DNA of 45,319 nt from Chloroflexota bacterium (GTDB lineage: Bacteria; Chloroflexota; Anaerolineae; Anaerolineales; Villigracilaceae), in NCBI GenBank assembly GCA_019873735.1, contig JAIOAQ010000027.1, positions 1-45,319 of the forward strand, read 5' to 3'. Both the position numbers and the translations under genes were made by a program. Every line of letters starts with the position of its first letter. Within the stretch, counting starts at the first letter, position 1. This document shows, piece after piece, positions 32,795 through 40,953 of this stretch. Below the pieces are notes generated by a model. The model saw nothing but the letters and a program-made list of their open reading frames with translations, made no database searches and was not told the DNA's origin.

Positions 32795-34141
32795 ATGTTG
32801 ACAGATGACGAATCGCCAAACGGTAAAGATGATTGCTTTCGCACCATCGCCGAACACTCGGCCTTTGGAATTTATGTCCTCCAGAATGGAATCATCAAAT
32901 ATGCCAATCGGGCTTTGGGCCAACTATTGGGTGTTCCACAAGAGAATTTGCTTGAGGCAGATTTCTTTTCCTTCGTCCACCCGGATGACCGGACAGCAGT
33001 GCGCCAAAACATGTTCAAATGCCTGAGCGATGAAGTCCATACCTGCCCTTATACCTTTCGCTGCCAACGCAAAAATGGAGACGTGATTTATGTGGATGCC
33101 TCGAACACACCAATTGCATACGGCAATGAACAGGCTCTGCTTGGCAATCTCACCGATATTACCTCGCGCCAGCAACTTGAGGCAGAGTTGGAAAAGGAAC
33201 GCGAAATCCTCAACCTCTTTATGGAATACAGCCCCATCTATGTCTTTGTCAAGGATCAGAACATCCGCACCGTCCGCCTGAGCAGGAATTATGAAACCAT
33301 GCTGGGCAGACCGCTGAACGATCTGCTCAACAAAAGCATGGCGGAACTCTTCCCACCTGACCTGGCTAAAAGCATGGAAGCAGATGATCGTCACATTCTA
33401 GAAGAAGGCAAGCCGCTCAAAGTTGTGGAAAGTTTTGGCGGCCGCATCTACGAGACGATGAAATTTCCTGTCCTGAGGCCTGGCCAGCCAGCCTACCTCG
33501 CAGGCTTCACCATAGATATCACCGAGCGTTATCAGGCAGAGCAAGCCCTCAAGAAAGCACACAAGGAACTCAAAGCCCGATTCCAGCAAATTAAACAACT
33601 GCAGGAACAATTGCTCGAACAGTTGATTCGCGACCCCCTCACCGGCCTGTTCAACCGCCGCTACCTTCAGGAGACCCTCGACCGGGAATTCGCGCGGGCT
33701 GGCCGCGAAAAGCGGCCGGTCAGTTTAATTATGATGGATATTGACCATTTCAAACGCGTCAACGACTCGTATGGTCATCGCGCCGGAGACAAAGTGCTGA
33801 CAGAGTTAGGCCAACTTTTGACTGCCAGCGTCCGCGCCGAAGATATCCCCTGTCGTTACGGGGGTGAAGAATTTGTCATTGTCCTGCCGGGAGCATCTTT
33901 AGAAACCGCCAAAGAACGCGCCGAGCAAATCCGCCTGAGCATCCACAATCTGCGCGTCTCTTACCGCAATCAACCCATTCAAATTACCACCTCGCTGGGG
34001 GTAGCCGCCTATCCCGTTCACGGGGATAACAGTGATGCCGTTTTAATTCGCGCCGACCGGGCCCTCTACCATGCCAAACAAACCGGCCGCAACCGCGTCG
34101 TGGTCTACCGCGGCACAGCCGTCATGCCGCCTCCCTACTGA
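32795..34141 (+). CDS. Diguanylate cyclase with two PAS domains (PAS-PAS-GGDEF)
   Basis: Makes the second messenger c-di-GMP from two GTP. The 448-residue cytoplasmic protein has a first PAS at about 12-125 (FGIYVLQNGIIKYANRALGQLLG), a second PAS at about 130-250 (YVFVKDQNIRTVRLSRNYETMLG), and a coiled coil near 250-280. The GGDEF domain has DPLTGLFNRRYL, MMDIDHFKRVNDSYGH and the active site GGEEF at residues 356-360. An inhibitory-site motif RAED sits at 347-350, exactly five residues before it, so product feedback inhibition is expected. No membrane segment is visible, so the PAS domains probably sense an internal signal. Confidence 0.94.
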   Translation: MLTDDESPNGKDDCFRTIAEHSAFGIYVLQNGIIKYANRALGQLLGVPQENLLEADFFSFVHPDDRTAVRQNMFKCLSDEVHTCPYTFRCQRKNGDVIYVDASNTPIAYGNEQALLGNLTDITSRQQLEAELEKEREILNLFMEYSPIYVFVKDQNIRTVRLSRNYETMLGRPLNDLLNKSMAELFPPDLAKSMEADDRHILEEGKPLKVVESFGGRIYETMKFPVLRPGQPAYLAGFTIDITERYQAEQALKKAHKELKARFQQIKQLQEQLLEQLIRDPLTGLFNRRYLQETLDREFARAGREKRPVSLIMMDIDHFKRVNDSYGHRAGDKVLTELGQLLTASVRAEDIPCRYGGEEFVIVLPGASLETAKERAEQIRLSIHNLRVSYRNQPIQITTSLGVAAYPVHGDNSDAVLIRADRALYHAKQTGRNRVVVYRGTAVMPPPY

Positions 34142-34147
34142 CCAGAC

Positions 34148-37100
34148 TTACTGCAAAGTAATCGGCTCAATCCGCCAACTCTCCTCCCCCAGCAGACGTT
34201 TGAGACGTTCCAGCAATTCCGGGCAAATATGAGTGGTATCGTTGGGAAAATCAATCAGGTGCCCACGCCCGTTTTCAAAAATCTGCATCTCAAAACGGTC
34301 GCGCCCCGGATAAGAGATAAGGATGCCAATCAAAGACTTGATACGCCGCCGGTCACGCTCCGGATCGCCGTTGGGGCGCAGGATGAGCGTCAACAAGCGC
34401 GGCGGTTGACCATCCTCCAATCCTTCTGCAGGCAGAGGCGGCAGGATAGGCGGCGGCAAGACCTGGGGCGACGTTTTGGATTCCACAGGCTGCATCGCTT
34501 CTTTTAGCGGTTCTTCTTTCAGACCCTGGGCTGGCGCGGCCGGCCCCGGCAGTGCCTCCCCCGGAAATTCCCACGCTTCCCAGCCGGGAGGAAAGGCCTC
34601 CGGCGGAGGCGGGCCGTCATCCTCATCCCATTCTACAGGCGGCTCGGCCTGCGTCATCTGAACAGGCGCAGAGACAGCCACGCTCGCCGTTTGCGCCGGA
34701 ACAAAACCTGCCGGACGTTCCCGCACTGTTTTGGGCAGAGGCGCAGCGCTTTCCATGTCAGCGGCCTCAACCAGATTGACTTCGGTTTTAATCGCATCCA
34801 CCAGAATCTTGGGCGGGCTGCTATTGGCATCTACCCGCCCTTCGGCCAACACCACCTTGTTGACCTCCAACAACGCCGCGCACGTCTGCCAGACCTTTGG
34901 GAAAAGCACCAGTTCGATATTGCCCTGAATATCTTCCAGGGTCACAAAACCCATCTGAGAGCCTTTCTTAGTCTGATAGGGGCGCACATTGGTCACCAGA
35001 CCAGCCACGCGCACGCGTTCATCATGCTGCACCTCGTTCAACTGGCCGGAAAAACAGGTGACCAGTTTGCTCAACACAGGTTGAAGCGGCGTAAGCGGAT
35101 GGTCAGAAATGTAAAGCCCTATCAGTTCGCGCTCCCAGTTGAGCATTTCACGCCGCTCTTCTTTGCCAGAAGAGGGCGGCAAGGAGATTTCCTCGCTCAC
35201 AGCCCCGCCTGCCCCAAACAGGCTGAGTTGGCCCGCCTCTGCCGCCCGGAAGTGAGAGGCGCTGGCAGCGATGATTCGCTCCAGGTTCTGGAGCAGGCTC
35301 AGGCGTGGTCCGAACCGGTCCAAGGCCCCCACCTTGATCAGACATTCGAGGGCGCGCTTGCCCACGGTTCGCAGATCGACCCGCCGGGTCAGGTCATTCA
35401 GGCTGACAAAGGGGCCATCCTTCCGCGCCTCAAGAATCAAATCCACCGGCCCCTGCCCAACGTTCTTGATGGCTCCCAACCCAAAGCGGATGGCGGTACC
35501 TTCGGGCAGGTCCTCGATTGAGAAGTCATAGATGCTGGCGTTGATATCCGGCGGCAGTACTTGAATGCCCAGACTGCGCGCTTCGGCAACGTAAAGGGCC
35601 ACCTTTTCCGTTTCGTTCTTCCAGACCGATAGGAGGGCGGTCATGTACTCGGCCGGGTAATGGGCCTTGAGATAAGCGGTTTGGACGGCGATGACGCCAT
35701 AATCGGCGGCGTGGGATTTATTGAAACCGTAGCGGGCGAACTCTTCCCAATCGGCATAAATGGCTTCGGCCGTCTGACGGGGAATGCCCTTTTCAACCGC
35801 GCCCTTGATGAACTTGGCTTTGTGCTTCTCAATGTCTTCTTTCTTCTTCTTTGAGATGGCCTTGCGCAGGTCGTCGGCTTCAGAGGGGGTGTAATTGGCC
35901 AATTCCACGGCCGCACGCATCAATTGTTCTTGATAAACGGGGATACCGTAGGTTGACTCATAAATGGGACGCAGGGCCTCATGGCGATAGGTGGGCTGCT
36001 CTTCGCCGTGCATGCGCTTAATGTAGGAGGGGATGAAGGCCATAGGACCCGGGCGATAGAGGGCTACCATAGCAATGACATGTTCCAGCGTGGTCGGCTT
36101 CATTTCCACCAGGTAGCGTGTCATGCCGGTACCTTCCAGTTGGAACACGCCGGCGGTCTGTCCATTGCCCATCAATTCAAAGGCTTTGGGGTCATCCAGG
36201 GGAATATTGCCCAGGGTGTACTTCTTCCCATGCCGTTTTTCAATCAGATCACAAGCGCGGGCCATGACAGTGAGCGTGGAAAGGCCGAGGAAATCCACCT
36301 TGAGCATTCCCAGCGAGTCGAGGATGCCCATCTCAAACTGAGTGACAGACTTGATGGGCGTATCTTCAGAGCCAGAAGTGGGGCGATGCAGAGGCAGGTA
36401 CTCAATCAGCGGCCGGTCGGCAATGACCACACCGGCGGCATGGGTTCCGGCGCTGCGTACCACGCCTTCCATCAGGCTGGCTGTGTCAATCAGTTCCTTG
36501 ATGTGGGGGGCAGAGTCGTAGATGGCTTTCAGTTCCGGGTTTTGTTCCAGCGTTTCCTTGATGGTAACGGTTTTCCCCGGCACATTGGGGATCAGTTTGG
36601 TGATGCGGTCAACCTCATGGAGGGGAATATCCATCACACGGCCGACATCGCGGATAGCGGCCCGTGCGCCCAAAGTGCCAAAGGTGATGATTTGAGCGAC
36701 TTTGTCGTTGCCATATTTCTGAGCCGCGTACTCCAGCATCTCTGCCCGACGGTCATCGCGAAAGTCCAGGTCAATATCCGGCATGGAAATCCGGCCGGGA
36801 TTGAGGAAGCGCTCAAAGATGAGGCCATGCTCAATGGGGTCAACCAACGTGATGTCAAGCGTGTAGGCGATGATCGAGCCGGCGGCAGAACCGCGCGCGT
36901 TATACCAGATGCCCCGTTCGCGGGCATGGCGGCACAGGTCCCAGACGATGAGGAAGTAGGCGTCAAAGCCCATTTCATGCACAACGCCGAGTTCGTAATC
37001 CAGGCGTTGGCGCACAAGCGGGTCGTCGGCGCGCGCGCCATAGCGCCTTCGGCATCCGTCCTCACAGAGGGCACGCAGGAAGGTCTCTGGCGTATGTCCT

Positions 37101-37972
37101 TCGGGTACGGGGAATTCGGGCAAGTGGTACCCCTTAAAGGAAAGGTCCACTTTGCAACGCTCGGCGATCATGAGCGTATTGCTCAAGGCTTCGGGCACCT
37201 CTTTGAAGATCTCTGCCATTTCCTGCGGCGTACGCAGGTAATAGGAGGGATCGGTCATGCGGAAGCGATTGGGGTCTGAAAGGACGCTGCCGGTCTGAAT
37301 GGCCAGCAAGATATCCTGCAAGCGAGCATCTTCTGGATTGATATAGTGCACATCGTTGGTGGCGACGTAGCGCATGGAATAGCGGGCGCCCAGTTCCAGA
37401 AGGCGGCGATTTAAGTCGGTAATTTCTTTAATGTTGTGTTGTTGGAGTTCAACAAAGAAACGGTCGCGGCCGAAGACATCGTAATACCAGTTCATGCGGC
37501 GCACGGCTTCTTCAGGGTTATCCTCCAGCAAGGCGCGCGGGATTTCGGCCGCCATGCAGCCGGTGGTGCAAATCAGGCCTTCCGCATGTGCGGCCAGGAA
37601 GTCGCGGTCAATGCGCGGGTAGTAATAAAAACCATCCAGTTGGGCGGCGCTGGCAATTTTGAGCAGGTTGCGGTAACCGGTCTCATTTTCGGCCAGGAGC
37701 AGGGTGTGATAGGATTTTTTGTCAAGTTTGGGGTCGCGGTCACGCATGCCGCGCGCGGCCATATAGGTTTCCAAACCGATGATCGGTTTGACGCCTTCGC
37801 TTTGAGCCGCGCGGAAGAATTCCACCACGCCGTACATGCTGCCATGGTCGGTAATTGCCAGAGCAGGCATGCCCATCTCTTTGGCGCGTTTGACCAGCCT
37901 CTTGATATTCGAGAAGCCATCGAGCAAAGAATATTCGGTGTGTACATGCAGGTGAACAAATGGGGCGCTCAT
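34148..37972 (-). CDS. dnaE: DNA polymerase III alpha subunit
   Basis: Replicative DNA polymerase. The 1274-residue protein has an N-terminal PHP domain (FVHLHVHTEYSLLDG), palm catalytic aspartates in MPDIDLDFRDDRR (D399, D401, D403), the fingers region VYQEQLMRAAVELANYT and YGFNKSHAADYGVIAVQTAYLKAHYPAEY. An exact clamp-binding motif QLSLF lies at 915-919, then an OB domain (VRVAGLVTNVRPYQTKKGSQMGFVTLED). A Pro/Glu-rich linker of over 100 residues precedes a small C-terminal domain. The ATG at 37972 gives the standard DnaE start; earlier ATGs only extend into non-coding DNA. It is convergent with the GGDEF gene, 6 bp apart. Confidence 0.97.
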   Translation of the reverse strand: MSAPFVHLHVHTEYSLLDGFSNIKRLVKRAKEMGMPALAITDHGSMYGVVEFFRAAQSEGVKPIIGLETYMAARGMRDRDPKLDKKSYHTLLLAENETGYRNLLKIASAAQLDGFYYYPRIDRDFLAAHAEGLICTTGCMAAEIPRALLEDNPEEAVRRMNWYYDVFGRDRFFVELQQHNIKEITDLNRRLLELGARYSMRYVATNDVHYINPEDARLQDILLAIQTGSVLSDPNRFRMTDPSYYLRTPQEMAEIFKEVPEALSNTLMIAERCKVDLSFKGYHLPEFPVPEGHTPETFLRALCEDGCRRRYGARADDPLVRQRLDYELGVVHEMGFDAYFLIVWDLCRHARERGIWYNARGSAAGSIIAYTLDITLVDPIEHGLIFERFLNPGRISMPDIDLDFRDDRRAEMLEYAAQKYGNDKVAQIITFGTLGARAAIRDVGRVMDIPLHEVDRITKLIPNVPGKTVTIKETLEQNPELKAIYDSAPHIKELIDTASLMEGVVRSAGTHAAGVVIADRPLIEYLPLHRPTSGSEDTPIKSVTQFEMGILDSLGMLKVDFLGLSTLTVMARACDLIEKRHGKKYTLGNIPLDDPKAFELMGNGQTAGVFQLEGTGMTRYLVEMKPTTLEHVIAMVALYRPGPMAFIPSYIKRMHGEEQPTYRHEALRPIYESTYGIPVYQEQLMRAAVELANYTPSEADDLRKAISKKKKEDIEKHKAKFIKGAVEKGIPRQTAEAIYADWEEFARYGFNKSHAADYGVIAVQTAYLKAHYPAEYMTALLSVWKNETEKVALYVAEARSLGIQVLPPDINASIYDFSIEDLPEGTAIRFGLGAIKNVGQGPVDLILEARKDGPFVSLNDLTRRVDLRTVGKRALECLIKVGALDRFGPRLSLLQNLERIIAASASHFRAAEAGQLSLFGAGGAVSEEISLPPSSGKEERREMLNWERELIGLYISDHPLTPLQPVLSKLVTCFSGQLNEVQHDERVRVAGLVTNVRPYQTKKGSQMGFVTLEDIQGNIELVLFPKVWQTCAALLEVNKVVLAEGRVDANSSPPKILVDAIKTEVNLVEAADMESAAPLPKTVRERPAGFVPAQTASVAVSAPVQMTQAEPPVEWDEDDGPPPPEAFPPGWEAWEFPGEALPGPAAPAQGLKEEPLKEAMQPVESKTSPQVLPPPILPPLPAEGLEDGQPPRLLTLILRPNGDPERDRRRIKSLIGILISYPGRDRFEMQIFENGRGHLIDFPNDTTHICPELLERLKRLLGEESWRIEPITLQ

Positions 37973-37984
37973 TGGTCTGATTCG

Positions 37985-37990
37985 ATTATA
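37985..37990 (-). promoter_or_regulatory. Extended -10 element close to the dnaE start
   Basis: TGCTATAAT on the minus strand ends 12 nt before the dnaE ATG, giving a predicted leader of about 6 nt without a Shine-Dalgarno sequence. The same ATGCTATAAT string is used by the toxin-antitoxin promoter near 1886. Confidence 0.55.
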
Positions 37991-38129
37991 GCATGGGCGT
38001 TCTAGTATGAAGCCAACAGTTATCTTAAAAAAACTTTGGCTATGCGCTACCGGACAGGCAGGCACGTGATGGAAGAGATATTTGGGTGGACTTCTGCCCG
38101 CTCTGCATAAGCAGGCAACCTTCCCTTAG

Positions 38130-38363
38130 CGTGTTGATGAAAGCAATTTGCCACGAATGAAACGAATTCGACGAAAAAGGGCAGGAAAATTCGCGTTCCT
38201 TCGTAACTGCTTACCCGAAGATGGCCTTTTGTAGGCTGTTACAAAAATGATCCCAAATCTTGCGGGAGGCGAAACCGTTGCAAAAAACACCAAAATCCGT
38301 GCAATCTGTGTAATCTGTGGATATTTCCTTGACATGTTTTGCGTGCCACGAGGAGGCAGTTAT
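38130..38363. repeat. Intergenic stretch with mixed degenerate repeats before ssrA
   Basis: No gene is seen between dnaE and ssrA. Recognisable pieces are CCACGAATGAAACGAATTCG (38150-38169), ATCCGTGCAATCTGTGTAAT (38294-38313), a fragment TTGCGGGAGG near 38261, and two copies of the AGGC[A/T]GTTA[C/T] motif (38233-38242 and 38354-38363). A related AAGCAGTTAC is on the minus strand at 38212-38203. Confidence 0.55.
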
Positions 38364-38386
38364 CTCTTAGCGAAAAGCAGGTATGA

Positions 38387-38392
38387 TATAAT
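38387..38392 (+). promoter_or_regulatory. ssrA promoter (-10)
   Basis: TGATATAAT is an extended -10. The predicted start near 38399 leaves about 27 nt before the mature tmRNA 5' end, to be removed by RNase P. No good -35 is seen. Confidence 0.7.
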
Positions 38393-38425
38393 GAAAATGT
38401 ATCGGGCTGGCCCCGTATCGTTCTT

Positions 38426-38825
38426 GGGGATGACAGGCTTCGACGGAGGAGGCTGGTCCCGGATTGCGAGCCGAGAGGCGCCGAACTCGTAAACTCAGCG
38501 CAAAAAAATAAGTGCCAACCGCACTTCCTACGCCGCTATGCCCCTCGCTGCGTAAGCAGTAGAGGCAAAACCGGCCGGTCTCTTGAAGAGACCGCGTCCA
38601 CCTGCCCCGCTCGCCGCCCGGAGGCAGATGTGGGCGTCAGAAAGACGGCGTGCCGCGTGGTGACGCTGCTAACCATGCGAAAGAGGGCTTTCGGGTCCAA
38701 GCGGCTGGCCGCAGGCCTTTCTGGCCGGACGAGAAGCCTGCGGTGAGAGATTTCGACCGGCTACGCTCGTAGAGATCCGCGGGTCGAATCTTTCGGACGC
38801 GGGTTCGATTCCCGCCATCTCCACC
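38426..38825 (+). ncRNA. ssrA: Transfer-messenger RNA (tmRNA)
   Basis: Rescues stalled ribosomes and tags the unfinished protein for degradation. The 5' end GGGGATGACAGGCTTCGACGG and the 3' end GCGGGTTCGATTCCCGC plus CATCTCC-ACC are the two halves of the tRNA-like domain. The 7-bp acceptor stem GGGGATG/CATCTCC pairs with one G-U. The tag frame starts at GCC after AAATAAGT and reads ANRTSYAAMPLAA followed by TAA, ending in the usual LAA-type degron. The terminal A of CCA is not encoded (T at 38826). Length of about 400 nt is normal for a one-piece tmRNA. Confidence 0.97.
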
Positions 38826-38850
38826 TTGCCCAAAGTTAAGCCGCACAGGC

Positions 38851-38875
38851 AGCCTTGCAGCGCGCAGGGCTTTTT
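38851..38875 (+). terminator. ssrA terminator
   Basis: AGCCTTGC pairs with GCAGGGCT (one G-U) around a 5-nt loop, followed by TTTT, 25 nt after the tmRNA 3' end. Confidence 0.82.
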
Positions 38876-38923
38876 GCCTTGAGAATGCGGCTATATTTTT
38901 TTATCGAGAGGAAAGTCAGGGTA

Positions 38924-39691
38924 ATGTTAACAGGCATCGAGTATGTTCTGATTGCGCTGGCAGCCATGGCCGCCGGAGCAATCAATGCGCTTGCAGGCGG
39001 CGGGACGCTGATTACGTTCCCAATGCTCACTGCCGTTGGCGTTCCAGCCGTAGCCGCCAATGTGACCAATACGGTGGCGCTCTGCCCCGGCTACCTGGGT
39101 GGTATTCTGGGTCAGGCCAAAGACCTGGCCGGCCAGAGGAAACGTCTGTGGCTGGTAGTGCCGGCCGGTGCAATCGGCGGGATTATCGGCGGTGTCCTGC
39201 TCTTGCAGACCGGGGAAAGGCTGTTCCGGGAACTGGTGCCGTATCTGATTTTGCTGGCGTCGGCTTTGCTGGCCATCCAGGAGCCGGTACGCAAATGGCT
39301 GCTGCGCCGACTTGAAAAGAGCAGCACAAAACCGATTTCCCAACGCTGGACTGTCAGCCTACCGGTCGGGCTGGCTGCCATTTACGGCGGTTACTTTGGC
39401 GCCGGCCTGAGTGTGATTGTGCTGGCAGTGCTGGGGCTGACTCTGGAAGATACTCTGACGCGCCTGAACGCCCTCAAGCAGGCGATTTCATTCAGCGTCA
39501 ATGTCGCGGCCGCCGTGTTCTTTCTGTTTTCGGGGCAAGTGGTATGGCTGGCAGCGCTGGTAATGGCCGCGGGGGCATTGATCGGCGGCGCTTTGGGAGG
39601 CAAACTGGCCGGTCATGTCAAGCCGACTACCCTGCGCTGGATAGTGGTTACCATCGGCGTAACAGTGGCGATAATTTATCTGCTACGTTAG
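38924..39691 (+). CDS. TauE/SafE (TSUP) family membrane permease
   Basis: A 255-residue membrane protein of the TSUP family, whose members export or import sulfite, sulfoacetate and related organosulfur anions. It has about eight hydrophobic segments. Both family-type repeats are visible: [44 protein letters not shown] in the first half and [19 protein letters not shown] followed by [21 protein letters not shown] in the second. The ATG at 38924 with AGGG or GAGG upstream is preferred over a frame open from 38855, which would cross the ssrA terminator. The stop overlaps the convergent HAD gene by 4 bp. The substrate is unknown. Confidence 0.9.
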   Translation: MLTGIEYVLIALAAMAAGAINALAGGGTLITFPMLTAVGVPAVAANVTNTVALCPGYLGGILGQAKDLAGQRKRLWLVVPAGAIGGIIGGVLLLQTGERLFRELVPYLILLASALLAIQEPVRKWLLRRLEKSSTKPISQRWTVSLPVGLAAIYGGYFGAGLSVIVLAVLGLTLEDTLTRLNALKQAISFSVNVAAAVFFLFSGQVVWLAALVMAAGALIGGALGGKLAGHVKPTTLRWIVVTIGVTVAIIYLLR

Positions 39692-40374
39692 GTCTGCTGC
39701 CCGCTCAGAAGCACGCGACTCAATTCCGCCGTGCTGCGCAAGACGAGGTCGGCCTGCGCGCTCAATTCAGATTCTTCGCCAAAACCGCAGAGTACGCCCA
39801 CTGTTTGCGCGCCGGCGCTTTTTCCGGCGCGAATGTCTACCAGCGTATCGCCAATCATCAAGCACGCTGACGGGTCCACATTCATGGCTTTGGCGGCATA
39901 GTAGATCGGGTCGGGATAGGGCTTGGTATGTTCGGCTGTCAGGGCGGTGACAATCACCTCGAAAAACGGAAGCAGGTCAAATTGTTCGAGAAAGAGCCGG
40001 GTGCTCTTTTCGTCACGCGCGCTGACAACGGACATGGGGTAACGTCCCTTTAGTTCGGCAAGCATCTCGCGCACGCCAGGGATGAGAAGAAACTTTTTGC
40101 GCTGCGGAAGGCGGCGCCGGGTAAACCATTCGGCCAGCGCCAGAATCTCATCATCCAGGCCAAGGGTATCCGGAACGCCGATCAAGAAATTCGCAGGGCC
40201 TTCGCTCCACATGACGAAGCGGCGGGCAGCGGTGCGCGTATCTTGATGGCAAAAAAGAAAGCGAAAGGGATATAAAAGGCGCGCAAGCCGCTCAACGAAC
40301 TGGTCGTCTGTGTCGCTGAGTGTGCCATCTACATCAAAACACAGGGCGCGGATGCGTGCAAGGTCTAAGGGCAT
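39688..40374 (-). CDS. HAD-superfamily hydrolase (phosphoglycolate phosphatase-like)
   Basis: A 228-residue phosphatase of HAD subfamily I. Motif I is [13 protein letters not shown] near residue 14. Motif II is [10 protein letters not shown], motif III the lysine in [18 protein letters not shown], and motif [29 protein letters not shown]. This is the arrangement of Gph-like enzymes, with a helical cap between motifs I and II. The exact phosphate ester cannot be told. Its ribosome binding site GAGGTGA overlaps the end of a 42-aa upstream reading frame, so both are probably translated from one mRNA. Confidence 0.9.
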   Translation of the reverse strand: MPLDLARIRALCFDVDGTLSDTDDQFVERLARLLYPFRFLFCHQDTRTAARRFVMWSEGPANFLIGVPDTLGLDDEILALAEWFTRRRLPQRKKFLLIPGVREMLAELKGRYPMSVVSARDEKSTRLFLEQFDLLPFFEVIVTALTAEHTKPYPDPIYYAAKAMNVDPSACLMIGDTLVDIRAGKSAGAQTVGVLCGFGEESELSAQADLVLRSTAELSRVLLSGQQT

Positions 40375-40377
40375 GGG

Positions 40378-40506
40378 TCACCTCGCTAGATGCAGATAAA
40401 TCAGGCCGGCTGTGATTGCAGCCACGAGTATCACGCTGATCGTGAGCAAAAGGACAGCACACGAAATGAGCAACGGCTTGCCAAGGCGGACAGGGGGTTG
40501 TTCCAT
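40378..40506 (-). CDS. Small single-helix membrane protein, 42 aa
   Basis: Unrecognised 42-residue peptide: a short polar start (MEQPPVRLGK), one membrane helix of about 25 residues (PLLISCAVLLLTISVILVAAITAGLIYL) and a tail HLAR. Its stop lies 3 nt before the HAD start and contains part of that gene's ribosome binding site. The larger frame reaching to 40761 is rejected because it reads through repeats. A TAAAAT hexamer 7 nt before its ATG suggests a leaderless transcript. Possibly real, but evidence is limited to topology and spacing. Confidence 0.6.
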   Translation of the reverse strand: MEQPPVRLGKPLLISCAVLLLTISVILVAAITAGLIYLHLAR

Positions 40507-40513
40507 GCTCTTT

Positions 40514-40519
40514 ATTTTA
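40514..40519 (-). promoter_or_regulatory. -10 hexamer 7 nt before the 42-aa gene
   Basis: GGTAAAAT on the minus strand, 7 nt before the ATG at 40506. It is the same GGTAAAAT string found just upstream of gmk and the MFS gene. No Shine-Dalgarno sequence is present. Confidence 0.45.
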
Positions 40520-40548
40520 CCCGCATTCGCCGCAAACCCGAACAGCGC

Positions 40549-40578
40549 GCCAAGACCTGCGGGAGGACAGGCTGTTAC
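40549..40578 (+). repeat. Right-end fragment of the inverted-repeat element, copy C
   Basis: GCCAAGACCTGCGGGAGG followed by ACAGGCTGTTAC matches the right end of copies A and B at nearly every position. No matching left arm is seen nearby, so this is a solo end or decayed copy. Confidence 0.65.
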
Positions 40579-40670
40579 GAACATTCCAGGATTTATTTGC
40601 GCCATTCGTAAATCGGCACAATTCGCGTTAAGGTTTTTTTGCTCTTCCGTAGTTAACAGGAAAGAGCCTA

Positions 40671-40759
40671 AACACCAAGGGCACCAAGTACACAAAAAGA
40701 TGAAAAGGCGCAAATTCTGCAGGCGATTTTCCTTCGTTACCTTTGTGACCATTGTGTTC
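40671..40759. repeat. Mirrored 9-bp-period arrays
   Basis: AACACCAAGGGCACCAAGTACACAAA (40671-40696) is a degenerate 9-bp array. The mirror image CCTTCGTTACCTTTGTGA continuing to CCATTGTGTTC lies at 40731-40759. The layout equals that of the 8-bp arrays at 21137-21251. Confidence 0.65.
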
Positions 40760-40776
40760 AAAAAGATTTTCCCGTT

Positions 40777-40798
40777 AAAAACGGTAGAGCCGTTTTTT
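40777..40798. terminator. Orphan terminator-like hairpin in a divergent region
   Basis: AAAAACGG and CCGTTTTT form an 8-bp stem with loop TAGAG, with A and T runs on both sides. It lies between divergent genes, so no known transcript should end here. Confidence 0.5.
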
Positions 40799-40855
40799 AC
40801 TGTGAGAAAACCGTAAACAGTGCAGGCAGGCCGTTACAAAAAATCGCAAATGGGC

Positions 40856-40953
40856 TATACTTTGGCCTGCGTATGAAAACGACTCAAGATCAGGCGCGCG
40901 CCTTATTTGGAAAGGAGATTGCATGCAAGCCATTGCCAAATACGTTTTTATAG
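40856..40953 (+). other. Possible promoter with overlapping 26-codon upstream reading frame
   Basis: TATACT (40856-40861) lies 11 nt before an ATG at 40873 that opens a 26-codon frame (MKTTQDQARALFGKEIACKP...), ending TAG at 40951-40953. It overlaps the start of the MBL-fold gene in another frame and contains that gene's AAGGAG ribosome binding site. It may be a chance frame or a short regulatory peptide. Confidence 0.3.

Noticed and set aside
34691..35521. 276-codon plus-strand open frame opposite the dnaE 3' part
   Set aside because: Shadow of dnaE; no recognisable motif, no ribosome binding site, composition rich in His and Gln as expected for an antisense frame.
35981..37279. 432-codon plus-strand open frame opposite dnaE
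   Set aside because: It lies antisense to the strongly supported dnaE gene and its translation shows no domain pattern; GC-rich codon usage of dnaE explains the long opposite frame.
38294..38335. tRNA-like or RNA gene suspected in the gap before ssrA
   Set aside because: The regularity comes from the degenerate repeat ATCCGTGCAATCTGTG; no cloverleaf can be drawn.
40378..40761. 127-codon frame extending the small membrane protein upstream
   Set aside because: The N-terminal 85 residues are encoded by the 9-bp array and the solo inverted-repeat end, so only the last 42 codons are accepted.
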